From Jaapia argillacea MUCL 33604 (taxonomy: Eukaryota > Basidiomycota > Agaricomycetes > Jaapiales > Jaapiaceae): a stretch of 49,781 nt of DNA. Within the stretch, counting starts at the first letter, position 1. The number at the start of each line of letters is the position of its first letter. The DNA lies in NCBI GenBank assembly GCA_000697665.1, contig KL197740.1, forward strand, positions 182,496 to 232,276. Reading direction: 5' to 3'. Below, piece by piece: positions 10,819-22,221 of the stretch. A program made the position numbers and the translations under genes. The notes beneath the pieces are model-generated. The model did no database searches. It was not told the origin of the DNA and was given only the letters and a program-made list of their open reading frames with translations.

Positions 10819-12788
10819 TCACTGCCGCCGCGGTGCAGCAGGACCTTCTATGGGGGGGTTTGCATGGGAGAGGGGTGAATGGAGAACCCTGAAAAGGTGA
10901 ATCGATAGCAACTGGAGTTGCAATAGGAACGAGAGGTGGGGTGGGAGGCGAGTAGGTGGTGGTGTTGCTTCTGAATCACTGTGAAGGATAAACAGAGATG
11001 ATGGAATTGGGATAGGCAATGTTGGGGGAAAAACAGGTGACAGTGGAGACAAGGGCAACCCTTCTGCAACAGGTGGAGTCGATGCCTTTGAAGATGTGGT
11101 GGGTGCAACGGGAGATGATGGTGCAGCAATTGGAGAGGTGGGGACATGATTGGGAGATGATGCAATGAGTGAGGAAAGTCAGAAGGGAGGTGAGTCAGGA
11201 GGAGGGGTTTCAACAAAGGCTAGGTTTGGGCCGAAAGCACAGCGATAGTTCTCCAAATCCCGAGGAACCAGCAGATCTCCAAAGACCCTGTTCCAAATCT
11301 CACCACACCCAGTCTGGATGTGCAGAAAGAGATTGGTGAACCTCTTCCAGTCGTAAGAGCTCTGAGGGTGATGCCTCAACTCTAAGAGCTCATATTCGCA
11401 CTGTTGCCTCTTGACCTGCGCAATCAAAGTGACAGCAATGAGTATTCATGGTAAGGGGGAGGCAAGACAAACACACAAATAATTCCATAGCTCTCTTCAG
11501 CCATTGGTCGTACAAGTGCCAACTTGTGCGTCTGGTGGAGCCAGTCGGCGTGAAACTTCCACCAGGTAGAAGGTTTTGATGGGAAGCTCATAATACTCCT
11601 TTAGAGCGCTGACGTACTCGTAAGGCAAGATCTCCCCAGCCATAACAATATGGGAACAAAGAGTGTGTGTGTTGGAGTAAAAGTGGTTGGGTGGAAAGTA
11701 GCAAGTAATGGCGATATTTGAAGCCTGGATAGACATGTGAAAATGAGCATAAGACAATTGCCACAAGGGAAACCTCACACTGACAGGCCATAATAGCTTT
11801 GGGCCATAACGCAATGCTGAGATCATTGACTTACACTCAGGATGGCGCATCAAACTCAGCTTGAGGTAGACTCTTATGCATGACACATGTTTGCATAGGC
11901 CCATAATAAATACATGTGGTCGTACTATCAAAAGAGAAGCATGCAGGAGATACATGAAATCAGCATAATGAAGAAACAGCAAATCAGAATCCAGGATATT
12001 GGGGATGTGCTGTCTTCCTGGTTGTGCAAAAACAAGAATAACAATGATAATAAAAAAGCCCCAACCCAATCAAGCCACACTTGGTCCAGCCCCTTCATCA
12101 ACCTCCATCCCAAACTCACCTCCCTCGAGAGCCTTCAATAGAGCCTTGATTGTCTGGGTAGACAACCCAACGAGGTGTTTGATTTGCTTCTTGATGTAGG
12201 CCCTGACATTTTTGTTCAGAGTATTGTGGCATTGAACGAGGGCATTGTGGCGTGTAGTGAGGGCATTGTGTCATATAGTGAGGGTATTGTGACATTTAGT
12301 GAGGTCATCAAGCTTGACTCAGAGTGTGTCTGTGGCCTGTTGTTGAGCAATGAGGTCGGCTCTCAACTGTGGAATTTGCTGTTATTGAGATTGTCAGTTC
12401 AGAGGATGGCTGATAATTGAAGAACCACTCACAGCACGATGGGACTCAGGAACAATCTTGGAGGGAAGTGCAATAGTGGGGGGGTTGGGAGTCACAGGAG
12501 CACTTCCTGTCAATTGGCTGTGTGAGTTGAGATCAGCGAACTTGGGGATAACGGGGTAAGTTGGCGTGATGACAATCATATGAGTAGAAACTACATCCAA
12601 GGTGGGGGTAAGCTATGTGCAGGAAACGAGAAGAATAGCTGATACTTACTATTCACAATCACCTTGACAACTCCAGCCTTCAATCCTGGGTGTGGCAAAT
12701 TGGATGGGATTGGAGTGCAGGAATAGGCAGAAGAACATACCTTTTGATTCCTCGTTGTAAGGAATAGGTCGTGGCTTGCTTGCTCCAC
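10819..12788 (-). pseudogene. Hypothetical multi-exon cargo gene, Pro-rich and coiled-coil
   Basis: From right to left, coding-like exons are visible at 12788-12720 (QASHDLFLTTRNQK), 12600-12430 (a Pro-rich stretch with LTGSAPVTPNPPTIALPS), 12415-12125 (heptad-like repeats RHNALTTRHNALVQCHN, then LVGLSTQTIKALLKALEG), about 11645-11500 (GEILPYEYVSALKEYYELP), 11427-11179 (SYDWKRFTNLFLHIQTG) and a Pro/Ser-rich end to 10819. Consensus splice sites occur at several junctions. In-frame TGA at 12321-12319 and 12273-12271 fall where the repeat predicts Arg (TL-R-VK, TI-R-HN), again CGA to TGA. The function is unknown; coiled-coil oligomerisation is inferred. It may be one transcription unit with the next gene. 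Confidence 0.4.
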
Positions 12789-12849
12789 AAGCTGCAGCTG
12801 TAATCAATGTCAGTGCAAAGAAACTAAATGGTCAGAAAAGCACCTGGCA

Positions 12850-14969
12850 CTTATGTTTTTTGTCCAGCTTGGCGGTAGGTGTGACTTTGTTCTTCACAAC
12901 ACCAGCTTAGGACATTGCACTTGCTGCTGGAATGAAATATGAGACAGACTTGAAAGAGAAGGAGGGAGGACTTCCAGGGTCAGCGAGTCCTCCAGTGTGT
13001 GGAGATTGTCTCCCCAGGTTCTGGCTTCTCAGTGGAGGCTTGGCCCTGGTCACCATCAAGATTGGGGGTGGTGAAGGTTTTGGACTTCTTATGCCAAGGC
13101 TCAGGGGTAGGTCCTCCAACATTGCCCTCCATCACGGTGATATTGTCTGAGGCTCCAGTGGGCCCAGGGTTATGGATGCATGCAGGACAGCCTTTGGGAA
13201 ACCTGGGGAACTTGCACTTTTGCTTCTTGTATTGGCACCAGTAACAGGCAGTCTGAGTCTTCTTCTCAGCACCCTGCTTCTTGCCAGGCTTGTCCTTGAG
13301 GACAGCACATCAGAGGTTGCCTTTCTGGCATTTGGTGCAGCAGTATTGGTAGATCTGAAGACGAATATAAGCACAATTGTATCTAAGGAAGAATGAGGAT
13401 AAAATCAGGGACATGTACAAACTCGAATTGCAATGTATCTGCATCATCATGAATGGTGGAGTTATACTTGTGCTCCTTGGGAAGCTGTGCCTCCACAGAA
13501 CCAGCATCTTGGGGTTAGGCAGCCGAAGCAATTGCAGAGTTGGTATGCTTCCTCTTGTGCTGGGAGGGTTTGGAGCTGGAGGGTCCCTCTGCATCTTCTT
13601 CCTCGTCCTCATCCTCTTCCTTATCTCCAGATTCATTGTTGTTGTTGTTCTCCCCTTCCTCATCGCTATCACCATCATCGTCGCACATCCCATTGACGTC
13701 GGTGACTTTGGTGCCATCATCATCGCCACCTTCAAACAAAGCATCTATATCTTCCTCCACCACCCTTTCCTTGCCTTTCCGAGAAGGTTTCAAGCGCCGA
13801 GGGGCTGTAGGATTCTGGTCTTCTTGAGCCAGAGGAGAAGGTGCTGGTAGGGGCTGCGTGGAATCACCGGGTGATGGATGGACAGGGGAATTCAAGCCAG
13901 TGATCGCCAGCAGCTGTACCAGGAGGTTGGGTGATTGGGTGAAGATCTGTATGATAGGCCGCTGTGGGACTGGGGCCCGAGAAGTGATCGATGTCCTGGG
14001 AGAGTTTGAGAACATCCTGGAACCTTGAAGAGTTGGTAGAAGTACATATAGAATGGATGAACCTGCATGCTTCCATGGCAGGTCAGGAAAGGCAATATTG
14101 TTGGCAGTATGGGTCAGTTCGGAGCTGGAACTTGAAGTTGAATGAGATACCAGAATCACGGGCTCAGAACGCCCGGGTAACACAACATGATGCTCCGAGG
14201 GGTCCACAGCAGCTGCAGCCATGGAGGTTGAAGCTTGAGGCTGAACTATTGCACACATAGGAATTAGCAGAAGTTCACAGGGAGGTGGACGAAATCTACT
14301 TACCATGAGTAGGAGCGTTGGAAGCCACCGGAATTAAAGGTGAAAAATCTATGCGGCATGAGTGAATACAAAACTTCACTCAGAAGTGAGATGTAGCTTA
14401 CTTGGCTCCCACCATCGATTCCCCCTGAGATCTTGCTTCTCCTTGCCCTCAACAACTTCCATCGCCCACTTAGTGTGGTGCTTGTGGGTCATGATGCAAG
14501 GGTCCCTGGCAGAGACACGTTGAAGGTCAGGGTTCACATCCTGCAACTCAATCTCCAGGGACAGAAGAATCACTGGAACCATGGGCTTCTTGCTGCTCTT
14601 GAATAGGTGAAACTCTTTGTACACTTGATGCCATCGAGCCTAATTGGAGTTATACATCAATGAACATCTCGATCATATAGAGTATTTTACTTTACATACC
14701 TGCTCCATCCGCAAATTCTCCATCGAACCCAGCAGAAGCTCAGCACGGGTGAGCAATACTTGGATCACCAGTTCAACGCGAGTAGAGATGTCAATAATTG
14801 ACCAGGAGAGCTGCATGAGCTGAGCATTGATGGCGGCAGGATCCATTGGAAGACGTTTGAGCAGACAAGCAGTGAAAAAGCAAGGAGTCGGGGTGTCGAT
14901 GAAAGTCAGAACATAGGGGTAAAAGGATGGCAACAGACTTTCCTGTGTGACACATGTTGAAACGTCCAA
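12850..14969 (-). pseudogene. Cargo gene with paired CX2CX6C metal-binding motifs
   Basis: Right to left: a helical N-terminal exon (MDPAAINAQLMQLSWSIIDI, then RAELLLGSMENLRMEQ), a second exon (ARWHQVYKEFHLFKSSKKP), a short linker exon, then a large exon with Ser/Pro-rich sequence, a basic RRLKPSRKGKERV segment and a long Asp/Glu run (13760-13580). An intron leads into CTKCQKGNL-stop-C and CYWCQYKKQKC, two CX2CX6C units about 20 residues apart (13345-13200), followed by GCPACIHN. This looks like a zinc-binding, possibly DNA-binding, knuckle. TGA at 13312-13310 replaces the expected Arg inside the first motif. A TAA just after the acidic exon and another near 12910 also break the frame. The function is unknown. 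A 3' continuation with KLDKKHKC (about 12850) may belong to the same or the next gene. Confidence 0.45.
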
Positions 14970-15242
14970 ATAGGGAATGAACAGCCCGAATCACTGAACG
15001 GTGATATTCAGGCCCTGCCGTTGACTATTCGGGCCAAAAGTCTGGTCTGAGGCACCAAATGTACTCAGGGACACAACATGTGTGAATGCCTGAAGCGGCT
15101 AGTTGACTTCAGACCTGACTTGACTATTCTTACCTTGTGCTCCAAGTCGTAGTTCTATCCAGTGTCTTTGCAAGTACACAAGATGCAGGCCATTAGTGGT
15201 AAGTGGTTTGAGCCACAAGGTCCCTTACTATTTATCAACTGA
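14970..15242. other. Intergenic region between divergent cargo genes
   Basis: This is the short region between a minus-strand gene and the plus-strand gene starting at 15243. No clear TATA element was seen. It may serve as a bidirectional promoter, by position only. Confidence 0.3.
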
Positions 15243-16165
15243 TGAGAGCAGAAGAAACTTGGGATGTTGAGATGAACAGTGAGGATGAAGATGGTAGGCA
15301 CATTCATTCAATCATGTATCCTCCATAATCATTCTTCCCCTAAATAGAAGTCCTCAAGATCCGCCCCATAGTCCAAAATCAGAATGATATGGACAACAAC
15401 AACAACAACAATAATGAAGACGTCTTGAATTTCTCAGCTCCAGCTCCAATTGTGGAGGCGATCCAGAGTGTTTCCAACCCTCCACCTCCACATGTCTATC
15501 CAACCATATTGACGGTGAGCAGGCCTTCTGCTGTCCCATCTGGTTAGTTCCCACTCCCCATATTGCCTCTATTACTCATGGAATTTCAACTTTCTTGTCC
15601 AGCAGCTGAGACTATGGGGCATCCAATTCCTGGAATTCTCTCTCAAACTACCCCTCAACATATGTTTTGTATGTTTACTGGCTGTTATTGTGTCTTATGA
15701 TGCTCTCATCCCATCACAGAGATGCGTCAATTGCAGATGAATCGTTTGGGGCAGACAAGCGCCCACGACAACGGAGGTCTTCCCCAGGTCAGAGACTTCA
15801 CCTATTAGCATTATGTATACTATTCGACTGATCATAATCACCATAAGACAACTGTCTCCAGGCTCACGTTGTCTGCTATTGCTGGAGGCTCATCACATGT
15901 GGGCCCACCTCCCCCACAGACAGCCTCACCATTCTATACTCACCATGCACTTCAGAGAGGTTCAACCTCTATTGCAACCAATTGGCTTGGCCTTCAGAGC
16001 CATCTTACACAAGAGCAAGATTTGGCTGAGTTCAATTTGACCCTCGCACTTGCTTCGGCATTGCAGGATCTTTGCTTTACCACACATCTCATCCAGAGTC
16101 ACACCAAGACACACGAAATTGTTGGCACCTGTATTTTGGAGGGGGAAAAGAGCGACTTGTATTAA
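15243..16165 (+). CDS. Hypothetical Asn-rich cargo protein
   Basis: The ATG at 15243 starts MRAEETWDVEMNSEDED. A GTAGGC...AATAG intron of about 55 nt follows. The next exon has EVLKIRPIVQNQNDMD and a run of seven Asn with one codon pattern, then SAPAPIVEAIQSVSNPPPP. Further short exons follow, joined at GTATGT, GTCAGA and CTCCAG sites. The last exon reads LSAIAGGSSHVGPPPPQTAS, then HLTQEQDLAEFNLTLALASA, and stops near 16165. No catalytic motif is visible. The AAC repeat could be length-variable. The function is unknown. It is inside the KDZ element and divergent to the metal-binding cargo gene. Confidence 0.4.
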
Positions 16166-16189
16166 TTTGTATTAGTGTAAATTCGCAAT

Positions 16190-17100
16190 GACAACTCATG
16201 CTCCCCATCTCAGATGCACAACATTCCGGCTTTTAGCAGTGAAGATTCAATGCCTATTGGCATTCACAGAGTTTTGTAACAGTTCGTATCAATGTAAATT
16301 GGCACTGTTGAGTACAGAAGATTCAACACTGATCAGTGTGCACAGAGTTTTTTAACAGTTTGTATCAGTGTAAATTGGCGCCATTGTTGTGAACACGTTC
16401 GGACTTGTATATTTTCTGTTGTTTTCATTCTTTTATCGGACTTCATTTGCTTTCGTATCATTTCCCTTGTCTATGATACTGAGTATCCTTTTATCTTATC
16501 TTATCTTACCTTGGACCTTTATCTTATCTTGGACCCGATACTATTATTAGCATCCAATGACTCGTCTTGTACGGCCTTGTACAGCCTCGTACTGCCCCAC
16601 CATTGTTCTCTCTTTCATTGTTCTCTCTTTCATTGTTGTATCCTCATTGTTCATCGTCATTGTCCTGAACCTTAACTCACTCGCCATTGTCTTTAGACAT
16701 TGTCTCGTTCGTTATTGTCTATAGTACATTGTTCGATATTCCATTGTTCCTGTAGTATATAAGGACACCTACCTACTCTGTATTCGGTAGCTTGTCCACT
16801 TGAACAATACAGCGCTTTAGTTGTATCCTTCAACCGGTTCGCTCATTCTCGTCATCCTCTATTGCCTCAAGATCGTAGCCTGAGTACTAGTTAGCAAGGA
16901 ATACCCAAACGACTTACAAGCCTTATTCGCTACCTTACGCTAAACGCTAAGGCGCTCATAACAGCCATTGAGTAAAGAAGATTCAATGCCAATTGGCATG
17001 CACAGAGTCTTGAAATAGTGAAAATTCAACGCTGATCAGCATGCTTCAATGCTGATCGGCGTGAAAAGACTCCTGCAGTGGTTCGTGTCAGTGTAAATTT
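16190..17100 (+). repeat. Tandem repeats, each carrying a different palindrome
   Basis: Three to four diverged copies of a roughly 95-110 bp unit carry the blocks GAAGATTCAA, a palindrome, CACAGAGT, then AACAGTTYGTATCARTG and TAAATTGGC. The palindromic slot differs between copies (ATGCC-TATT-GGCAT, CACTGATCAGTG, ATGCCAATTGGCAT, GCTGATCAGC) but stays self-complementary. A solo LTR interrupts the array. Its role is unknown. Confidence 0.5.
16385..16963 (+). mobile_element. Solo LTR, Copia-like
   Basis: The sequence starts TGTTGTGAACACG and ends GCTCATAACA, giving the TGTT...AACA termini of an LTR. It is flanked by the perfect 5-bp repeat GCCAT (16380-16384 and 16964-16968). Joining the flanks restores the surrounding repeat unit. 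It is 579 bp long with a TATA region GTATATAAGGAC near 16756 and a CTTATC-rich segment near 16490. There is no internal domain, so it is a recombined solo LTR. The superfamily assignment is tentative. Confidence 0.75.
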
Positions 17101-17211
17101 TGACATCAATTGTCAAGGTGCTAGGATACTCTAAACATGTAGGACAAGAAGGCAAAAATATAATGGGCTATGGAATGGGGAAGTGGATGGTGAGGATGCG
17201 AGGGATCAAGT

Positions 17212-19925
17212 TCAGCAGAGGCGAGACGGGCTGGGGGCTGCATTCTGAGCCTTTGTTGGGGATGTATGACTCTGTGTGACTGGGAGGTGTTGCACCACGG
17301 GTGCTCGTGGCCTCTTGACTGGTGATTTCACCTTTGGATTAGCAGTCTTCAGTATTACAGACTTTCTCGCTCCAGTTGGAGGGCCTTGCTCTACGCCTGG
17401 AGTAAGCAAAGTCATTAATGTGTCATATGGACACTCTTTCCAGTGGAACCGTAGTTGGGGAGAGCTTCAGCTTCATTTTCACTAAAGGATAACAGATCAA
17501 TATATATGACAGCTCTGGGACATGATTCATACCGGGCTTCCTTTCATCATCGGGCCTATCAATGTCCTTCCTTTTTGTTCCACGGCAGGCTGGTGCAGGT
17601 GCAGACACAGTTTCAAGAGCATCGATCACATTCTCATCTGACTGGCTTTTAGTAATCACCCACAGACATGCTCAGGCTGGAAGAGATTACCAACCTCAGG
17701 CACCAAGAAGTAAGGCTGTTGTATTTCTTCCCTTCCATGTCGGTTTCAATGGATTGGATGTTGGGGCTAGATTCGTGATATAGCCAATCAATAAGCAGGT
17801 GCAGCAGCCTGCATACCTTCAGTGTCTGAAAACAGCTCCCAGGGATCAGACAGAGCAAGTTTCGACCATCAGCAATTCAATGGTGAGAGAACGGGCCCTG
17901 GAAAAGCACATAAGTATAGGTGCATATTTAGAAACAAAACTCATGATTATCGTTGTCATTACTGTCTGAAGCATTGGTCATTCTTGAATCTCATCATGCA
18001 GAGGTAGACGCCTTGAGTTTCCCCCTCATGCCTCTACCTGCTGTAGTGGCGGCCTTGGAGGAAGTTGACTGGGCTGAGATCTTCAGCTCCGATGGGCACC
18101 GAGACCTGTCCTTAACAATGGATTTCATGGGTTTTCGAGGTCTTGCTGCAATTTATGAAGAATAAAATCACTTTTTATACTAAGGCAATGATGGATGTTC
18201 ACACCTGGCTCTGACTCCATCTCGGTATCAGACTCACTGGGAATATAAGGCTTCTTCTTGGACTTGATCTGGAGTGCAGCTTCAATCTCATCATCTGTTT
18301 CCTCTCCGTTCTTCTGGTCCAAGTCTGATTGGGGCTTGGGGTCATCTTGACAGTGATTCTGCCTTGTCTGTTTGGAGTTGGAGATGGGTGAAGTGGCCTT
18401 TGCCTTCCCTTTCCTGATATGTTTAGCTTTCGAAGCTACCAGTTTTAATGAGCATGATCTCTGCAGAGAGGTAGAGAGGAAGTTAGCTTACACTTGTGCT
18501 TCTTCTTTGCCAATTGTTCTTCCTTCCTTCTCCTGCCATTGCCAACCTTGAATTCAAATGAGTCACCTGGATCATCACAAATCTTCTCCAGCATCTCCAC
18601 CATGTCTGAGAGGTGCATCTTTGAGGGATTGGTGATGTGTTTGCTCTTGGGCAACCATTTCTTGCGGAAAAAGGATTTGGGATTGGCAGTGACTTCAGCC
18701 CATGGAACCGGAATGTCCTTCCCCATGGCAAGGGCTAAATGAATGATTAGATAGGCTTATGAGAGACCTTTCGAGCTAACCATATACTCCACTCATATAA
18801 TCCCTCATGATTACCGCAATTTGACCAGCGCCGGTGCCAAGCGGGTTTGGTATTTTTGGCTGACCCTCCTCGGTTTTGGAGAGCTGGAGATTTTCTTTGC
18901 ACTTCTTATTCCTTCCACTGGTGCCCATGGGGATAAGGTCAGCTTCACCATCTAACACAGTTCGTCAATGTTGTAGATGGAAGTCAAATATCCAATAGTA
19001 GAAATACTCACTGATTTTAATGTTGCAAAACTTGAGGAACGGCTTGCAATTCTTGTAGAGAAATTTCAGATATAATTTCAAAAACCTTTTGTCAGAGTCG
19101 GAGTCAGTCCTCATACATTGTACCGTTAGATCTCTATCAGAAGCAAGGTTGAATGACTTACACGTATGCTTCGACCTGTCTGCCGGGTGTTCGAAATCCA
19201 TACAGGATTACAACCTCAATACCAACTTGTCCCAGCACTGATTCACATAAGAAACCATCATCTTGTGGCTGCGTTTCTCAGCCACCCTGAAAATATCATA
19301 TATGATACCATTCAAGGATTAAGTTGTGGAGCCCCACTCACTGAGATTTCACAACTGCAGGCGCTCTGAGGTGGTTCCATTTTGCTGCCTGGAGACTGAA
19401 TTTCTCCCTCTCCTTGTTGGATAAGTCCTTCATGATTGCACTGACGACTGTTTGATAATGGATAAATGAAGACTTCTCATTACCCTTTACTCCATGACCA
19501 ACAAGTTCTGCGATGCTGGCCCAAATCTCGTGTTGCTTTCAAACTCTACAATGGATTTGAGGTTCCAGTCATGAAACCACATTCCCATGGCGTCCTCAAC
19601 AGTACCCGGACACTCAGAGAGAATGAAGTTGTGGACAGCCTAACGTGAAGGAAACAATTTCGTCAGGAAACATATAGGTTCGGAGATATCAGAGCCCTAA
19701 CAATATGACATTGTCCCTTTCGTCCTCCATCAACTGGGTGATGGATTCAATTCCTGCAATAATGTCCTCCGCCACATCCCCCAGAACCGCCAACTTCTCA
19801 TGGCCCTCCACAGATTTGTACTGCGCTTTGTATTTGCTGGCAACCTCAATGTTGTCAGCAGTAAGCATGTATGAGAAGATGTGGACATTTTGCTGGCCCT
19901 TTTTTGACCATCTTCTCCTTCCCAT
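17212..19925 (-). pseudogene. Hypothetical multi-exon cargo gene
   Basis: A plausible start at 19925 gives MGRRRWSKKGQQNVHIFSYM, then KLAVLGDVAEDIIAGIESIT. Further left are AVHNFILSECPGTVEDAMGM and KDLSNKERENFSLQAAKWN (19640-19370), a short exon FLKLYLKFLYKNCKPFLKFC (about 19085), LNLQLSKTEEG-like and IPNPLGTGAGQIAVIMRDY (18958-18776), DIPVPWAEVTANPKSFFRKK (18720-18480), then a charged tail including IPSESDTEMESEPG (about 18210) and a basic Pro-rich end near 17212. Splice signals occur at most joins (for example GTGAGT near 19010 and GTAAGT near 19160). The architecture resembles uncharacterised Agaricomycete proteins found near KDZ elements, from memory. No enzymatic motif is seen. The exact exon set is uncertain and some breaks are likely. 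Confidence 0.4.
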
Positions 19926-20623
19926 AGTACTTCGGTGAGGGTAATGTTGTGTTGAGGAACTGGATAAATACCTGGGAAAGTGGTCATGTGATGACATGGC
20001 TCGCTTATGGACTTGACTGGGACAGGGAGACGTCGATGCACCCAGTGTCTACCATACAGGTTCGAGGGTTCAGCCAGCATCAATGCAATGTACATTGGTT
20101 GGACATCACCTGCAGATCTGTCTGTAAGCCTGGTGAGGGTAAGTTTTGGTGACTGGATTACTGGCAGGTTAGGGTCTTCTGTACATACCAATCTGGGACA
20201 AGAAATTAATTCTGGTTACCTTTCTTCATGTCATGGCCCAAAGGGATGAAGCCCACACTGACCAGTGATATGCTTCACGTATCAGAGCAGTATAATTTGA
20301 CTTGAGCTCTCGGGAGCAACAAAAGTGTTAGTCCTACAATGTCCGAATTGATTGTATCATTTGGAGCATGTCGTGCCTCAAATGGTGGACATTGTCTTGC
20401 CAAGGATCTTAAATGTTCAATACACACTTCATTGGTCAAGTAGCATGTATTTTCACTGCCCAATATTGTTGACTGCTAGACAGCTCCACTGTCCAAATTG
20501 CAAATTAAACATCCAAACAACATGTGTTTGGCAGTAGTCCATGCTTTCAATTAGATGCAAGGTGATGCGAAATCCACACGTCTCATATGCCACAATTGTT
20601 GACACACCACTCTGCCTCACACC
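19926..20623. other. Intergenic region between divergent cargo and TET/JBP genes
   Basis: Only short frames occur, without support. It lies head-to-head between a minus-strand cargo gene and the TET/JBP gene, so it probably holds promoters for both. This is positional inference only. Confidence 0.3.
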
Positions 20624-21972
20624 ATGACAACTCTTCAACTTCCTGTCAATAACTACAAATCAGTGCTGAGATTTGAGGAAATATTATCTGCTCATCTATT
20701 TGACCACTTTCTACAAAGCTTCGCTGTGAACCTCCGGGAACAGCACTACCTCCGCTCTCATCTGCATTGCTCGGTGAGTGGAAATGGATATCCGAGGTGG
20801 TCTTCCAGGCCTATACACCCAAGTGAGTTCGGTCTCAAGCTTGCTCTATTATTTTTATCATTTCCATCTCAGTTCAACTCTCGTGGAGCGCAGACAAGTA
20901 TTTTCTCGATGTCTGGAAGATGACAACAGGGATGGATGCTAAGAAGGAGACTGAATATGCAAAACAATTCCCACCACTATTTCAGGGAAATCTGCCCATA
21001 AGGATGGAGCCTTTCATAGTTGTGGATAACTCAGGGATGATCATCATGTGGCAGCTTCAGTCAATTCTCTGGGAAGATAGACAAGTAAGAGATCAACCAA
21101 CATCTCCACAGTCAAATTTTAACCCAGTTTAGATGGCCCTTTTCTCTGCAATGAGGATCTTGAATACGCAACTGAAAGGTAGCTTGAAAAGCTCAATGTC
21201 GGGCCATGGTTGCAACTGGAGAGCAGACACAGCTTATTTCAAATCGGCAGAGGACTGTTGTCAGGTATCTCCAGGGGTTCTCAACTTCAGTCCAGCTTGG
21301 TTTCACCAAGCCCATGAGATATGTATAATGTATTCCCACCATAGCTGCTGAACTATATCTTGGACCCAGACAACAAGGGATCCCCTCTGCATTTCGGCGA
21401 CGATGTAGGATTGCACCAGGGAATCTGGGGTGGAGAAGTGGCTGTGGGAGACGCTCAAAACAACGGCGATTCTCAATTCAATCATTTGTGTCATCCACCC
21501 CGGGATGTTCAGATATGGGACATTGGGGTGCAATCGACTTCGTGAACTAGATGGTCACAGAGACCCCTCTCAGTCGTGGCTTTCCATTTATACCAGTATG
21601 GCGGTGATAGCTAATAGGGAGATGCCCATTCACCAAGACCATCACTGCTACATTGGATGGTATGATTTCCTCGCCACCGTAGGCCCCTACAGTAATACAG
21701 AGATGGAGATGGCTTCTCTCGGGTTCAAATCTAGTTACCTGCCAGGAACTGTCTCAGCGCTGAGCAGCCATGTTGTTAGCCACGGCATCTCAGCTTGTGC
21801 TGGAGAAAGGGTTTGCTACGCATATCTCATGTGGCACAAGGTTCCACATAGGGTTGGGTTTTCAATGTTGATGGGCCTTTCAATGATGGCGGACCATTAT
21901 CAGGACACTCGGGCTGAGACCATTTCGGCAGATGGCGACTCAGCCTGGAGGTTGTACACCCAGATTGTGTGA
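20624..21972 (+). CDS. TET/JBP-family 2-oxoglutarate/Fe(II) dioxygenase (frame-broken)
   Basis: TET/JBP enzymes oxidise 5-methylcytosine (TET) or thymine (JBP) in DNA, using Fe(II) and 2-oxoglutarate in the nucleus. The start at 20624 sits in a CACCATGAC context. Introns are at about 20823-20872 and 21085-21132. The core is in the 21430-21972 exon: MAVIANREMPIHQDHH gives the Fe-binding HxD (His 21631, Asp 21637). Next come WYDFLATVGPY and YLPGTVSALSSHVVSHGIS, which supplies the distal His. GERVCYAYLM holds the Arg expected to bind 2-oxoglutarate. All expected catalytic positions are present. However, the segment LNYILDPDNKGSPLHFG (about 21353-21405) is in a different frame from the core, with a TAG at 21406, and the join near 21318 lacks a normal intron. 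The copy is therefore probably inactive unless splicing is unusual. It lies immediately upstream of the KDZ transposase on the same strand, a known basidiomycete pairing. Confidence 0.75.
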
Positions 21973-22221
21973 AATAGAATTGTATTTTTTGGCTGGCATG
22001 CTCCTGTCGCCTCAAGTGTTCAGATCCTGTTTCAACAGCGATAGGGAAGTGTGGAATCAGCGTGAACCAGGTCATTCCTCTGAAAAGAGTGAGTGCCACC
22101 AGGGATGTGTGGGGCCACATCCAGGTGAGGAAAACAAAGATCGGAGGTATTGCAAATTCCTCCACATTCTCAAGCCTGACAAAGTTGATGTTGGGAACAC
22201 CATTGCATCAAAGGGATTCCA

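Noticed and set aside
13377-13850. Hydrophobic 157-codon plus-strand frame resembling a membrane protein
   Set aside because: It is the antisense shadow of the Asp/Glu-rich exon of the minus-strand cargo gene; acidic codons read backwards give Leu/Ile/Val/Phe.
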